Origin: Penicillus capitatus
Lineage: Eukaryota > Chlorophyta
Length of the DNA stretch: 64,000 bases
Reading direction: 5' to 3'
NCBI GenBank assembly: GCA_965649825.1
Contig: OZ287703.1
Coordinates: 868,001 to 932,000 of the forward strand
A program made the translations under genes and the position numbers. Within the stretch, counting starts at the first letter, position 1. Each line of letters starts with the position of its first letter. Below the pieces are notes generated by a model that worked only from the letters and a program-made list of their open reading frames with translations, searched no databases and was not told the DNA's origin. Shown piece after piece: positions 1 through 10,310 of the stretch.

Positions 1-1
1 T

Positions 2-1063
2 GGGGCCAATCCAAGAATCGATGGCGCGTTCCCGATCGCAGAGGCAGAATTCTCTCAGTGGTCAAACAGAGGGTTCGAGCTGTGTAACCTTGAGACATTC
101 CTTCACATGTTCAGAAACTCGCAGACTTTGGAAGCGGACGGGCGCCTTTTAGGAGAACCAGATCTCTACATTCGCCTTTTTCAAGCACCCGCAGCTATCG
201 AACACAACGACGTTCAAGTCGGAGTATCCTTGCAGAGAAACTGCAAAGTCGATGCCTCATGTATCACTTCACTGTCTGCGAGAAAACCTACGAAGGCAGA
301 TCTCCTCTGGATAGCAAACCTCCCTCAGTTGAAACGGCTTATGATCGACGGCATATATGCGGAGACAACCCCGTACAACCTTATCCCTTGCAACTTTGGA
401 ACACTGGAAAGTCTGAAGATCGAAATTTACTTCGTCAGTGAGCCTGGACATCTGCCTGATGCGTTGTTCTGTTCTCTGCGTCGCCTCCGAGCACTTCGTC
501 TGCGTGGTATCAAATTCGCCGGAAAGGCAATGGAGGGAAATCTGCCAGAGTTGCGCGTACTTTATGTTACCGACTGTTCCGTCACGGATGATCACTTCTC
601 TTTCTTTTCGCGTTTGAAGAACCTCGACAGTCTAAGCTGGACGTACAACCGTAGACACCACTCTTCTGGCGACTCTGAGTTCTTGGCAATGCTCACACAG
701 GCGACAAATCTCAGATCGCTTATTCTTGCACCTGTGCTTCATCACAAGATATTCCACTACCTGGAAAGATTGAATAACTTGGAGGTGCTTGTCCTTGATA
801 TCAGGCAGATTTTAAACCTAGATGGTCTTCACAAACTGAACGGCCTTGCGAACCTGGAAGCGCTGCGCATATCAACAAATCAGGAGCCAGCCGTGTTGGA
901 CGTGTTACATTCTCTTAAGCTGTCAACCAATCTGCAGATCTTGTACGTGAATACGAAGAAATGGAGCCGTCTTCACGATGGGGACAGTGAACTGGAAGTC
1001 AGAGTACTGGGAGCGAGTCTTAGGGATTATTCTATTTTCAGCTTTTACCGGCCTTTCGGATGA
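2..1063 (+). CDS. F-box/LRR-like protein, 5' end outside the window
   Basis: The reading frame is open from the left edge to the stop at 1063, so the gene begins outside the window; the ATG at 107 is internal. The protein shows repeated leucine-rich segments (LPELRVLYVTDC, LRSLILAP, LNNLEVLVLDI, LANLEALRIS) spaced about 25-50 residues apart, as in leucine-rich-repeat receptors of SCF-type ubiquitin ligases. It is clearly paralogous to the complete minus-strand gene at 22927-24459, sharing VGVSLQRNCKVDASCITSL. That paralog has an F-box-like N-terminus, so this one probably does too. Function is inferred from the family only. The last third is duplicated at 5908-6254. Confidence 0.6.
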   Translation, partial: GANPRIDGAFPIAEAEFSQWSNRGFELCNLETFLHMFRNSQTLEADGRLLGEPDLYIRLFQAPAAIEHNDVQVGVSLQRNCKVDASCITSLSARKPTKADLLWIANLPQLKRLMIDGIYAETTPYNLIPCNFGTLESLKIEIYFVSEPGHLPDALFCSLRRLRALRLRGIKFAGKAMEGNLPELRVLYVTDCSVTDDHFSFFSRLKNLDSLSWTYNRRHHSSGDSEFLAMLTQATNLRSLILAPVLHHKIFHYLERLNNLEVLVLDIRQILNLDGLHKLNGLANLEALRISTNQEPAVLDVLHSLKLSTNLQILYVNTKKWSRLHDGDSELEVRVLGASLRDYSIFSFYRPFG

Positions 1064-2564
1064 AACCGATCGTCATGAAGTCCTTTGCTGATCAGATCTG
1101 CTATCCTTTAAGCAATGGTCCAAACTTTCACAAAAACCAACGGGCACCGTGCCGTTGTTCATCAAGCATAACAGTCCTTGACAGTTTCTCGTTAAACGAA
1201 TGCGAAACTGTTTCGTCCATCCACACGTGTTCATTGCCACCAACGCGCATCCATAGCTTCAGTCTCAAAGAGAACACGCTTAGGATGAAAAACAAGCGCT
1301 TCAGCGACGTATCTGTTCGCCTGCTACGCTCTTTTCTACAAGATCTCTCAGGGAAGGTCACTACTAAAACTGTCTTCCATTTCGGCGTGACTGCTCCTCT
1401 GATAAAGCAAATCCAAATCCAGACGACAATGTGGCTGCTTTCGTGCAGAATAGCGCACGCCAAATCAGGAAGGTGGCCTATTGGATCTCAGTCCGGCGAT
1501 GAGACCTGTGTCCTTCGCAACACAGAAATCGATGTCCGCTCATATCGCTTCTGATTTGACGTTTCCGATTAGTCATTGACTCCGTCCAAAGGAGTCTACG
1601 TCGTTTTCGGGGATCTCGCAATGAGCATGATCCTTGTGAGATTTTAGAAATTGAGGGCACAGTATGTCCTGACAAGAGCGCTCAACTAGTTTTGTAAGAC
1701 GATAGATTCAACTGGAATCATCCTGGATTTGAACGAGACTTTGAGATCGATAGCTTTCGGACATCTCAGGACATACAGTGTGCATTGTATCAGCAGACCG
1801 TATAAATACATCAGTAATGCGTTTTGGTCCATCCTGTGTCGATCGAATGCGACAAATAGAGTGGATGTCTATACCATCATAGACACTGTCGTCTGTCATA
1901 AGCACTTCGATCCAGCCTCGTACAGTTCATCCTGCCAAGTGACCTTGTTGATTGGATTCCACAAACTTGAACCCGTCCCTAAAGAGTTAGAGTAAGAAAA
2001 AGAGACCAGCTGCTTGAAACAACCACGTGTGTCACCTATGCAGTTCTCACTGATTCACTGCCACAGAACGGGACGATATCGATACTGCAACGCATTGTTC
2101 GGAATGGCTGATGTCTCCGAAACTGTAGTTCTCTCCCTCATACAAATCGAGGGTGGAACGGGATGGCGAAGCTCTGTGGCCAACAATTCGTTCTGTTATC
2201 TACTTCATTAATAATTCCATCGGCTCTTATGTTTGACGTGACCTTGATACCACGCACAAACAGTTTCCTGGTGAATGGGGTTTAGTTATCGCAGTCACAT
2301 CGTGCGCAGTTCCGCGTAGTTAACCAAAAAGTGGTCGAATGGCGTGTTAGTACGTTCGCCGCAGTATAAACGTCAACCAGACTTTACATTAAAACAGACG
2401 TTACCGACACCGTGGTGACACTGGTGCTATCGAAGCGAAGAGTCCACAGCGCCACGTCTATCTGTTCGCGGTCACGTAACAGTCATTCGGCTGACTCTGA
2501 TTGCGACAAACGGTTAACAGCCTTCGACGGTGTTTTTGTTTTCTATCTACTCGAGCCAGAAAGA
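1064..2564. other. Non-coding, duplicated intergenic stretch
   Basis: Only short open frames occur, on both strands. They are not conserved in frame with the second copy (6255-7926), although the nucleotides are alike. I see no protein family, tRNA or repeat array. It may be the promoter and 5' region of the ubiquitin-like gene, or a decayed gene. Confidence 0.5.
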
Positions 2565-3497
2565 ATGTTCGTCTACATCAGAAGGCCGACGGTGAAACCT
2601 TTTCTTATGTCTTGCTCTCCCGAAGACACCGTTGGTGATATGAAAATGAAAGTGTGCAATACAGAGGGAATCTCACCCTGTCAGCAACTGTTTACGAATC
2701 AAAGCGGAAGGCCCATGGTCGATGGCAAACTCAAGGACTACGGTATTGAAGACAGACACTCTATATTCCTGGAGCTTCTGCCGAGTGCTCGAGATGCAAT
2801 GGAGATACGCGTCAAGATGATCACTGGAAAAATCATTTCTATTTCTTGCTCTCCTGGAGACATCGTCGATGATATCAAAAACAAACTACGCGACGAAAAT
2901 GGGATCCCGCCCCATCAGCAGCGTTTGATTTATGCCGGGAAACAGCTGGAAGACAGCAGAACTCTTAAAGACTACGACATTAAAGACGGGGCCATGTTGC
3001 AGCAGATTCTCAGGTTGATGGGCGGCGGTTGTATGTTCGCTGGAGTGGGATTTAACTTCGCCAGTATGAAAAGCGGCGGCAAGAAACAATTTTCCCAGAA
3101 TGCGCCGGATTACAGAATCGTCGGAGAAGGATTCAATCTGGAGGGTCGATGCATAAATGAAAAGTGTGAAGCTTTCAAGCAATTGGCATGGAGTAAACTT
3201 GGATTCTCACGCTCTCTTAACGAAGTCAATTCTCTCTTTGAGACAGCAGGCTTCAACATAGGCTTACTGCTGCACAACACGCCATGTCCCCTCTGCAATG
3301 AGTCAATGGACCCTGATTCCATCGTGTCTTGCGGATTCTATCGATGCCGGTACACTTTTGAAGGCTATCAGCAAGGCGAGAAGACAGTCATCAAAGGAAG
3401 TAGCAAGGCGGAAGACTACGATGGAATCGAGTATCACAGTGGAGTGATGAACAGCAAGACATGGACGACGTTGATCATTGTCGTCAAACCTCTTTAA
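2565..3497 (+). CDS. Two-ubiquitin-like-domain protein with C-terminal cysteine domain
   Basis: The ATG at 2565 is chosen because the first ubiquitin-like fold starts there (MFVYIRRP); the open frame runs further up but without ATG. About 310 residues: Ubl1 (1-79), Ubl2 (about 82-157, with [18 protein letters not shown]), then a roughly 150-residue C-terminal domain with Cys pairs ([19 protein letters not shown]), probably zinc-binding. Ubl2 ends LRLMGGG where ubiquitin has LRLRGG, so cleavage by deubiquitinases may be lost. I recall similar Ubl plus Cys-domain proteins in protists and rotifers, but know no function. A paralog with four Ubl repeats lies at 7927-9324. No intron is seen. Confidence 0.75.
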   Translation: MFVYIRRPTVKPFLMSCSPEDTVGDMKMKVCNTEGISPCQQLFTNQSGRPMVDGKLKDYGIEDRHSIFLELLPSARDAMEIRVKMITGKIISISCSPGDIVDDIKNKLRDENGIPPHQQRLIYAGKQLEDSRTLKDYDIKDGAMLQQILRLMGGGCMFAGVGFNFASMKSGGKKQFSQNAPDYRIVGEGFNLEGRCINEKCEAFKQLAWSKLGFSRSLNEVNSLFETAGFNIGLLLHNTPCPLCNESMDPDSIVSCGFYRCRYTFEGYQQGEKTVIKGSSKAEDYDGIEYHSGVMNSKTWTTLIIVVKPL

Positions 3498-4108
3498 AAT
3501 GCCATTGCCTGACGCAACTTGAGATAAGCGTCATTGTATTTTTTGAAGAAACTGTCGTTTTGAGAAGTCTCGTACAAACCTAGAAGCAGCAGGTAACGTG
3601 GGACATATTACTTATATTCTCTTGATCTGTGAACTAATCTGCCGACCATATGCGTAAACCAGAATATTTGTTTCCATTGTTGCTGTGTCAAACGTGTGCG
3701 AGAAACAACGATCTGAGGATTTGTTTGTTCTCTCTTTGAACATGTGGTTTAAAACAATTTGCGTGTATGACAATCACAACCTCATCTCACTTACCTTGGC
3801 ATTATTGTAAAAGGGCGTAGTAGCTGACAGGATGAAACAGGGTCTTTAAAAGAGATCATTCAGTGTGAGGATCGATAATGGATGGCTCTTGGAGCAGATG
3901 TGCTCTGATCAGACAGACTGTATTCGTAGATAGACAGTTGGGCGAACGTGTTGGAGAACTGCCACCGCATCCATTCATAGGAATTACATTGCAGCACGAC
4001 GACCGCTTGCCGTTGCTTCTGCCACACTCCGGTCGCGTTTGAGCGAAATGCCGATCTTCGATGCAACAGGCTCGTTTCGCGATCGGACGGGATTGGAGCA
4101 TCGCTTCT
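3498..4108. other. 3' flank of the Ubl gene, duplicated
   Basis: No gene is recognised. The sequence from about 3500 to 4108 is repeated at about 9325-9927. The short open frames on both strands look incidental. Confidence 0.5.
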
Positions 4109-5250
4109 CCATCGATCTCCGGAGCGCCTTCGACTCTACAGACAATGATCTCATCTGGTCCAAGCTCAGCTCCTCCCAGGTTCCACACTACCTTCTACGA
4201 ATGATAAATCTGTTCCTCGACCAAAGCAGCCCAGATCACCACACAAGCCGAGACATATCCCGCCTCTCTCAACCGCGGAGTAAGTACCACGAGACAGTCC
4301 GTTATCAACTGCACTTTTCGCGATCTTTGTGAATGACGTAACTGTAAAACTCCGCCTAGGCCCCATGACGTAGCAAACGCGCTTCGACGCCCAGAACGAT
4401 CGCTTTACACTCGATCTCATTCGAACAATCGCAAAAACACGAAAAGTCCACACAGAGCGACATGACGGTTCAGCTTCCCTTCGTTATTCTTTCGCTGAGA
4501 TGCCTCTCGCTTCCCCCTTTATTCGTTCTTGTTTAACCAGCCGGGTTCACAGTAACCCAGATTTGCACTGGCGAGGTATACTCCCAACTTTACGCCGATG
4601 ACCTGATTCTGTAGAGACAAGTCGAGAAAGACGGTACGGTCTGTGTAGATCTCAAGAATGTACCCTCAACGCGTTGTAGCTCTGGTGCACCCGAAATCGC
4701 ATGAAGTGCAACCGCTCCAAAACCCAGTTCTTGTGCTGCACCCGCCTTCAGAGACCGCAATGCCCATCATTGTCCTTCTCGGTGAACCGCTTCAACCCTC
4801 CCGCAACCGCAAGTGCCTCGGGATCCTCTTCGATCGACGCTGCTCCTTCCATGCACACGCAGAGTACCTCAAGAGGAAGATGTCGCAACGTCTCCTAACC
4901 ATCCGAAAGCTGGCAACAACACATTGGGGTGCATCCCCACAGGTCATGCGAACCCTGGTACGCGGCACTCTTCTCCCACCGGCAACATATAGAGCCTCTT
5001 CGTGGGGACCCTTCGTGTACAACAATTGCTCCAAGACACATCGAATCAATCGGATTTTCAGAATCGCAGCAATTGCGATCACAGCGACTCTCCGCACTTC
5101 ATCCTTTACCGAAGTCATGCACTTAGCCGGACTCGAATCATTCGAAGCCCTGTTACGTACAGAAATTCTCAAGAAGGCAGGCAACTGGAGTTATGAACAG
5201 CTCTCCCCGAACCCCCTAGCCCGACGTATCCCTCTCGTCTCTTAGTCACC
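4109..5250 (+). pseudogene. Reverse-transcriptase ORF2 remnant
   Basis: The best-preserved open piece is 4658-5245, which covers the palm-to-thumb and connection region of a non-LTR reverse transcriptase. Upstream pieces carrying motif A and YADD lie in other frames with stops between them, so the protein cannot be made. Closest in style to Jockey/CR1-type elements by recalled motifs; clade placement is uncertain. Confidence 0.65.
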
Positions 5251-5907
5251 AGAAAGCTACTCGCGTCTATGCCCAAGGAATCACAGCAACTCTTTCAGAG
5301 TTTGTCCGCACGCCACTGGAAACCAGAAGCGTTAAGCTGACCACACACGTAGTTGATCTCCTCTTTCCAGGAAGACCCTCATCCCTCTGCTGGCAAAGCA
5401 TCACTTAATTAGAGTTCATTTGCTTGGCTCTCCAATTGGATCTTCAAGAACTCAGTCGACTCGACCTGTCGTTCCTTGCACAATTCCTGCTGGATCACTA
5501 GCGCTGACGGCAATATCTTTACCGCATCAGAAAACACACCTCCCCGCTCTGCCTCCTGTGTACTCAACATGAAGAGTCAAGACAACAGATACTATAATGT
5601 CCCCTCACTCAATATCTCCGCTCTCAGCACCTCCCGAACATCAGCAACTTTGGAGATTCTTAGCCAACACCTCCGAAAACGTTCTACCTTCCAATCCCTC
5701 TCGAACTTTCTGGGTGCCCTTTATCGCTTGTAGTACACGTGTGAAATTCTGCGAGTTCTGTATTGTATGCTCCATTCCGTTGTCTCTGTTGCTCGAAGTG
5801 ATATCTGTCAGTTTTAGCTCCACCAAACACAATGCCTATCTGACTCCTCTTGTACCCCAGCCCTAAATGCCTCTTGCGAAGGGCTTTAAACAAGCATTCA
5901 CACACGC
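4109..5907 (+). mobile_element. 5'-truncated, decayed non-LTR (LINE-type) retrotransposon
   Basis: It sits exactly between the two duplication copies. Reverse-transcriptase pieces appear in order on the plus strand: IDLRSAFDSTDNDLIWSKL (motif A, near 4110-4170), QLYADDLIL (motif C with catalytic YADD, near 4590-4614, then a stop), and a thumb/connection-like stretch (KCLGILFDRRCSFHAHAEYL, near 4812-4870; TTHWGASPQVMRTLVRGTLL, near 4917-4976). A tail near 5460-5640 (YLYRIRKHTSPLCLLC) resembles the Cys-rich end of LINE ORF2. Stops and frameshifts break the frame repeatedly. No endonuclease or ORF1 is present, as expected for 5' truncation. The 3' boundary near 5907 is set by the start of copy B. 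Confidence 0.75.
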
Positions 5908-6254
5908 CTGTGCTTCATCACAAGATATTCCACTACCTGGAAAGATTGAATAACTTGGAGGTGCTTGTCCTTGATATCAGGCTGATTTCAAACCTAGATG
6001 GTCTTCACAAACTGAACGGCCTCACGAACCTGGAAGCGCTGCGCATATCAACAAATCAGGAGCAAGCCGTGTTGGACGTGTTACATTCTCTCAAGTTGTC
6101 AACCAATCTGCAGATCTTGTACGTGAATACAAAGAAATGGAGCCGTCTTCACGATGGGGACAGAGAACTGGAAGTCAGAGTACTGGGAGCGAGTCTTGGG
6201 GCTTATTCTCTTTTCAACTTTTACCGGCCTTTCGGACGAAACCCATCGTCATGA
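5908..6254 (+). pseudogene. 3' fragment of the F-box/LRR-like gene
   Basis: The translation from about 5908 matches the last 110 residues of the gene at 2-1063 with few changes (LERLNNLEVLVLDI, LHKLNGLTNLEALRIS). The upstream sequence is retrotransposon, so there is no proper 5' part. A frame does open at an ATG at 5850, but it would add retroelement-derived residues. The C-terminus also differs: a small change near 6237 extends the frame past the usual stop to RNPSS. I read this as a by-product of the duplication boundary. Confidence 0.75.
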
Positions 6255-7926
6255 AGTCCTTTGCTGACTGGATCTGCTATCCTTTAAGCAATGGTCCAAA
6301 CTCTCACAGAAACCAACAGGCACCGTGCTATTGTTAATCACGCATACCAGTCTTCGACAGTTACTCGTTAAACGAATGCGAAACTGTTCCGTCCATCCAC
6401 ACGTGTTCATTGCCACCAGCGCGCATCCATACCTTCAGTCTCAAAGAGAACACACTTAGGATGAAAAACAAGCGCTTCAGCGACGAGTCTGTTCGCCTGC
6501 TACGTTGTTCTCTTACAACATCTCTTAGGAATGGTCGCTACTAAAACTGTCTTCCATTTCGGCGTGACTGCTCCTCGGATAAAGCAAATCCAAATCCATA
6601 CGACAATGTGGCTGCTTTCGTGCAGAATAGCGCACGCCAAATCAGGAAGGCGGCCTATCGGATCTCAGTCCGTCGGTGAGACCTGTGTCCTTCGCAACAC
6701 AGAAATCGATGTCTATTCATACCACTTCTGATTTGACGTTTCGAAAAGACATCGACGTCTCCCAAAGAAGTCCACGTCGTTTTTGGGGATCTCGCAATGA
6801 GCATGATCCCTGCAAGAGATCAGAAGTCGAAGGCACAGCAAGTCCTGACAAGAGTACTCTAGCAGTCTCTAAAAGACGAAGGATTCAGCCGGAATCGTCC
6901 TGAATTTGAACGAGACTTTCAGATCGTGAGCTTTCGGACATCTCCGAACGTATAGTGTGTTTATACCAGCTGACCTTATGAATGCATCAGTAATGCGCTT
7001 TGATCCATTCTGTTCCCATACAATGCAACAAACAAAGTGGATGTATGGGCAATCAGACACTGTTGCCTGGTATAGACACCTCGATCCAGCCTCGTACAGT
7101 TCATTCTGCCAAGCAAACCTCCTGATTGGTTTCAACAAACCTGTTGCCGCTCCCAGAAGGTCAGCGTCGAGGAAAAAAGCGACCAGTTGATTGAGACATC
7201 CAGAGGTACTACATATGCAGTTCTCGTTGATTCACGGACATAGAACGCGACGATGCCGATACTGCAACACGCTGTGCGGAACAACTGATGTTTCCGAGTC
7301 TATACTGTCCTCTCACTCCTACCAATCAAGGAAGCAGGATGACGGAACTTGGCGTCCGACAATTTGTTTCGCCGCGTGCTTCATTCTCATTCCATCGACT
7401 TCTTGATTGACGTGACTTTGATACCATGTCCTTTCGCGTTGAATGATGGTATAAGTGACGGACTGCCGAGGTGGCTTAGACGAGGTCGACGTTTTCGAAA
7501 TAACTTCAGCACTGCGCGGAACCGTCGCCTGAATTAAAGCGGAATTCTGCGTCATCGCTTCACCTTGCAACCGCTTGTCGCATTCGTAAAGTCTGTTGCC
7601 TCCTTGGCCACATCCTGAACACTCGCGTTTGTCGCTGCTGTGCGTCGATTTCGAGGTATCATTGTAACACGTTTGCGCCGACGCGGGACTTCTACCCGTC
7701 ATCTCCGTTCCGTACAGGGCCGGACCGAGCCGGCGCCCGTCGCGCTATCGACAACGCTTACAAAGTCTTAAACGCTCTGCTTACTGGTTTGTGTTGCAGG
7801 AGAAGCGGTAACAACAGCTCTCTTATTCGCTCGAGTTCACATAAGGGGGTGCGATAGGTCGCGTTTGAAGCAAACGGTTAGCGGCGTTTGAAGTGTTTTG
7901 TTTTCAGTCTTAGCGCCGCCAGAAAA
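6255..7926. other. Duplicated intergenic stretch, second copy
   Basis: It corresponds to 1064-2564 with substitutions and indels. No recognisable coding or RNA gene. The two copies share nucleotides but not reading frames, which argues for regulatory or neutral sequence. Confidence 0.5.
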
Positions 7927-9324
7927 ATGTTGGTCTACATCACAAGGCCTGTGGCAGAACCCTTTCTTATGTCTTGCTCTCCAGAAGACACCGTTAGTGA
8001 TATGAAAACGAAGGTGCGCAACACAGAGGGAATTCCACCCCGTTTGCAATGCTTTACGAATCAAAACGGAATGCCCATGGTCGATGGCAAACTCAAGGAC
8101 TATGGCATTGAAGACAGACACTCTATATATCTGGAGTTCCCGCCAGGCGCGCAAGAAACAATGAAGATATCCATCGAGACGTTCAGTGGAAAATCGTTCT
8201 CCATCCTTTGCTCTCCTGAAAACACAGTTGATGATATCAGAATCAAAGTGGAACACAAATCGGGTATCCCACCTGCTCGGCAGCGCTTAACAAATCTAAA
8301 CAGAACGCTTACGAACGATTGGAAACTAAAGGATTACGGTATTGAAGACGGACATGCACTATTCCTGGAGCTTCTGCCAAGCGAGCAAGAAACAATGAAG
8401 ATATGCGTGAGGACAATGAATAATAAGATCATGCCCATGTTTTGCTCTCCCGAAGACCGCGTTCATGATATCAAAATGAAAGTGTACAGCAGAGAGCGAA
8501 TCCCACCCCGTCTGCAACGCTTGACGAATCAAAGCGGAACGCTTATGGTTGGTGGCAAACTCAAGGACTACGGTATTGAAGACAGACACTCTTTATTCCT
8601 GGAGCTTCTGCCAAACGTGCGAGGAATAATGGAGATATATATCAAGACGTTGACTGGTAAAACCTTTTCCATCTTTTGCTCTCCCGAAGACACCGTTGGT
8701 GACATCAAAGCCACAGTGGAAAACAAAGAGGGGATCCCACCCGATATGCAACGCCTTATTTTTGCTGGATACCAGCTAGAAGCTGATAGATATCTAAAGG
8801 ACTACGAAATTAAACAAACGAGTGTTTTGCATCTGATCCTCAGGCTCCGTGGCGGCGGCTTCGCTCCCGGTATGGCTCTCAACTTCGCCAGTATGAAAGA
8901 TGGTAACAAAAGAGGATTCTCAGAAAGGGCGCCAGAATACAGAATCATCGTACGCGGATTCAATCTGGAAGGACGATGCATGAATGAGAAATGCAGAGCT
9001 TTCAAGCGTTTGGCATGGAGTAGACTTGGACTCTCTAGCTGTCTGGAGGGAGTCGATTCTCTCTTTGAGGCGGCTGGATTCAACATAGGCTCATTGCTGC
9101 ACAACACACCATGTCCCCTCTGCAAGGAGGCAATGGACCCTGATTCCATTGTGTCTTGCGGATTCTATCGATGCCAGTACACCTTCGAAGGCTATCAGGA
9201 GGGCGAGAAGACAGTCATCAAAGGAAGTGGTAAACATGACGACCTCGATGGATTCGAATATCACAGCGGAGTGATGAACAGCAAAAGTTGGATGACATTG
9301 GTCATCCATGTCAAAGCTCTTTGA
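7927..9324 (+). CDS. Four-ubiquitin-like-domain protein with C-terminal cysteine domain
   Basis: The start is the ATG at 7927, equivalent to 2565 in the paralog; the longer open frame begins at a TTG. About 465 residues: four tandem ubiquitin-like domains of about 79 residues (near 1, 79, 158 and 237), then a roughly 150-residue domain with the same Cys pattern as the paralog ([19 protein letters not shown]). The fourth repeat is the closest to ubiquitin ([33 protein letters not shown]) and ends in the true LRLRGG, so a deubiquitinase could in principle release the C-terminal domain. The first three repeats diverge and lack Gly-Gly ends. The repeat number differs from copy A by unequal exchange or loss. 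Function unknown. Confidence 0.8.
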   Translation: MLVYITRPVAEPFLMSCSPEDTVSDMKTKVRNTEGIPPRLQCFTNQNGMPMVDGKLKDYGIEDRHSIYLEFPPGAQETMKISIETFSGKSFSILCSPENTVDDIRIKVEHKSGIPPARQRLTNLNRTLTNDWKLKDYGIEDGHALFLELLPSEQETMKICVRTMNNKIMPMFCSPEDRVHDIKMKVYSRERIPPRLQRLTNQSGTLMVGGKLKDYGIEDRHSLFLELLPNVRGIMEIYIKTLTGKTFSIFCSPEDTVGDIKATVENKEGIPPDMQRLIFAGYQLEADRYLKDYEIKQTSVLHLILRLRGGGFAPGMALNFASMKDGNKRGFSERAPEYRIIVRGFNLEGRCMNEKCRAFKRLAWSRLGLSSCLEGVDSLFEAAGFNIGSLLHNTPCPLCKEAMDPDSIVSCGFYRCQYTFEGYQEGEKTVIKGSGKHDDLDGFEYHSGVMNSKSWMTLVIHVKAL

Positions 9325-10310
9325 GATACCACCACCTGATGTCACTTGAGATTAGCGTCTTCTCTTTAAGCGACTGTCGTTCGAAGGAGTCCCCACAGAG
9401 ACCAGCCTTCTACATTTCCTCGGTCAATGAACCAATCTGCAGACCGTGTACATGAACCAAAACTTTTATTTCCATCCATTATTGCAATGTCAGTCGGTTT
9501 GAGCAGCAACGATCTGAGGATTTGCTTGTTCCCTCTTAACAGTTGATTTAAACAATTTGCATGTGTGACAATCATAGCCTCATCTCAGATACCGCGGCAT
9601 TCTTGTAAAAGGTGTAATAACTGTAGTAACTGACAGGATGGAACAGGGTCTTTAAAAGAGATCATACAGCGTAAGGATCGATAATGGATGGCTCTTGGAG
9701 CAGATGTGCTCTTCGATCGGCCTGTACGCGTAGATAGACGGTTGGGCGAACGTATTGGATAACTGCCACCGCATGCATTCGTCGTAGGAATTGCACTGCA
9801 GTACGACGACCACTTGCTGTTGCTTCCGCCACTCCGGTCGCGTTTGAGCGAAATGCCGATCTTCAATGCGACAGCCCTCGTTTCGCGATCGGACGGGATT
9901 GGAGCGTCGCTTCTCCTACGATGCAGGGCTCCGAGTTTGAAGGACGACTCGAAGTTCGCAGTTACAGCGAAAGATTCGAATCTCCATTCTCGTCGACAAT
10001 CTCTGTCTGCTGCAGGAGTATTGCTTCAATTTACCTGAGTCTCTCACCAGGCTTGCCGCGAGCCATGGCAGAGATCTGAGACATGTGGCGGCGGTATTTG
10101 TACCGAAAGCCTCCTTTGATTGTCTGGTATCGATTTCGATTTCTACCTGGATGGGTATTTTAATGGGAATCGATTTCTCGCAGGGCGGTTTTCCATCTTT
10201 TTGCCTTCATGCTTTCAAACATCGCAGAAATGACAGCTGTGTGATCGTTGGCCCTCAAGGTGCTTCATTTGTATGTTTGTGTGAGAAGTGTGATTAAATA
10301 GGGAACATGT
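9325..10310. other. Intergenic, first 600 bp belong to the duplication
   Basis: Up to about 9927 it mirrors 3498-4108. From 9928 to 10310 I see no recognised feature; the small open frame at 10085-10297 has no family signal. Confidence 0.45.

Larger units (their letters stand above)
731..4108 (+). repeat. Segmental duplication, copy A
   Basis: This stretch (end of the LRR gene, about 1.5 kb non-coding, the two-Ubl gene and its 3' flank) reappears in the same order and orientation at 5908-9927. Long blocks are almost letter-for-letter the same. Copy A ends abruptly after gggattggagcatcgcttct, where retrotransposon sequence begins. Copy B is longer mainly because its ubiquitin-like gene has two more repeats. 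Confidence 0.85.
5908..9927 (+). repeat. Segmental duplication, copy B
   Basis: Second copy of 731-4108 in direct orientation. It starts inside the LRR coding sequence (CCTGTGCTTCATCACAAGAT) and ends at gcttctcc near 9927, where it departs from copy A. The order is truncated LRR fragment, intergenic stretch, four-Ubl gene, 3' flank. Confidence 0.85.

Noticed and set aside
1060-1554. Coding frames in the duplicated intergenic stretch
   Set aside because: The second copy (6240-6731) keeps nucleotides but not the same open frames, so protein-level constraint is not supported.
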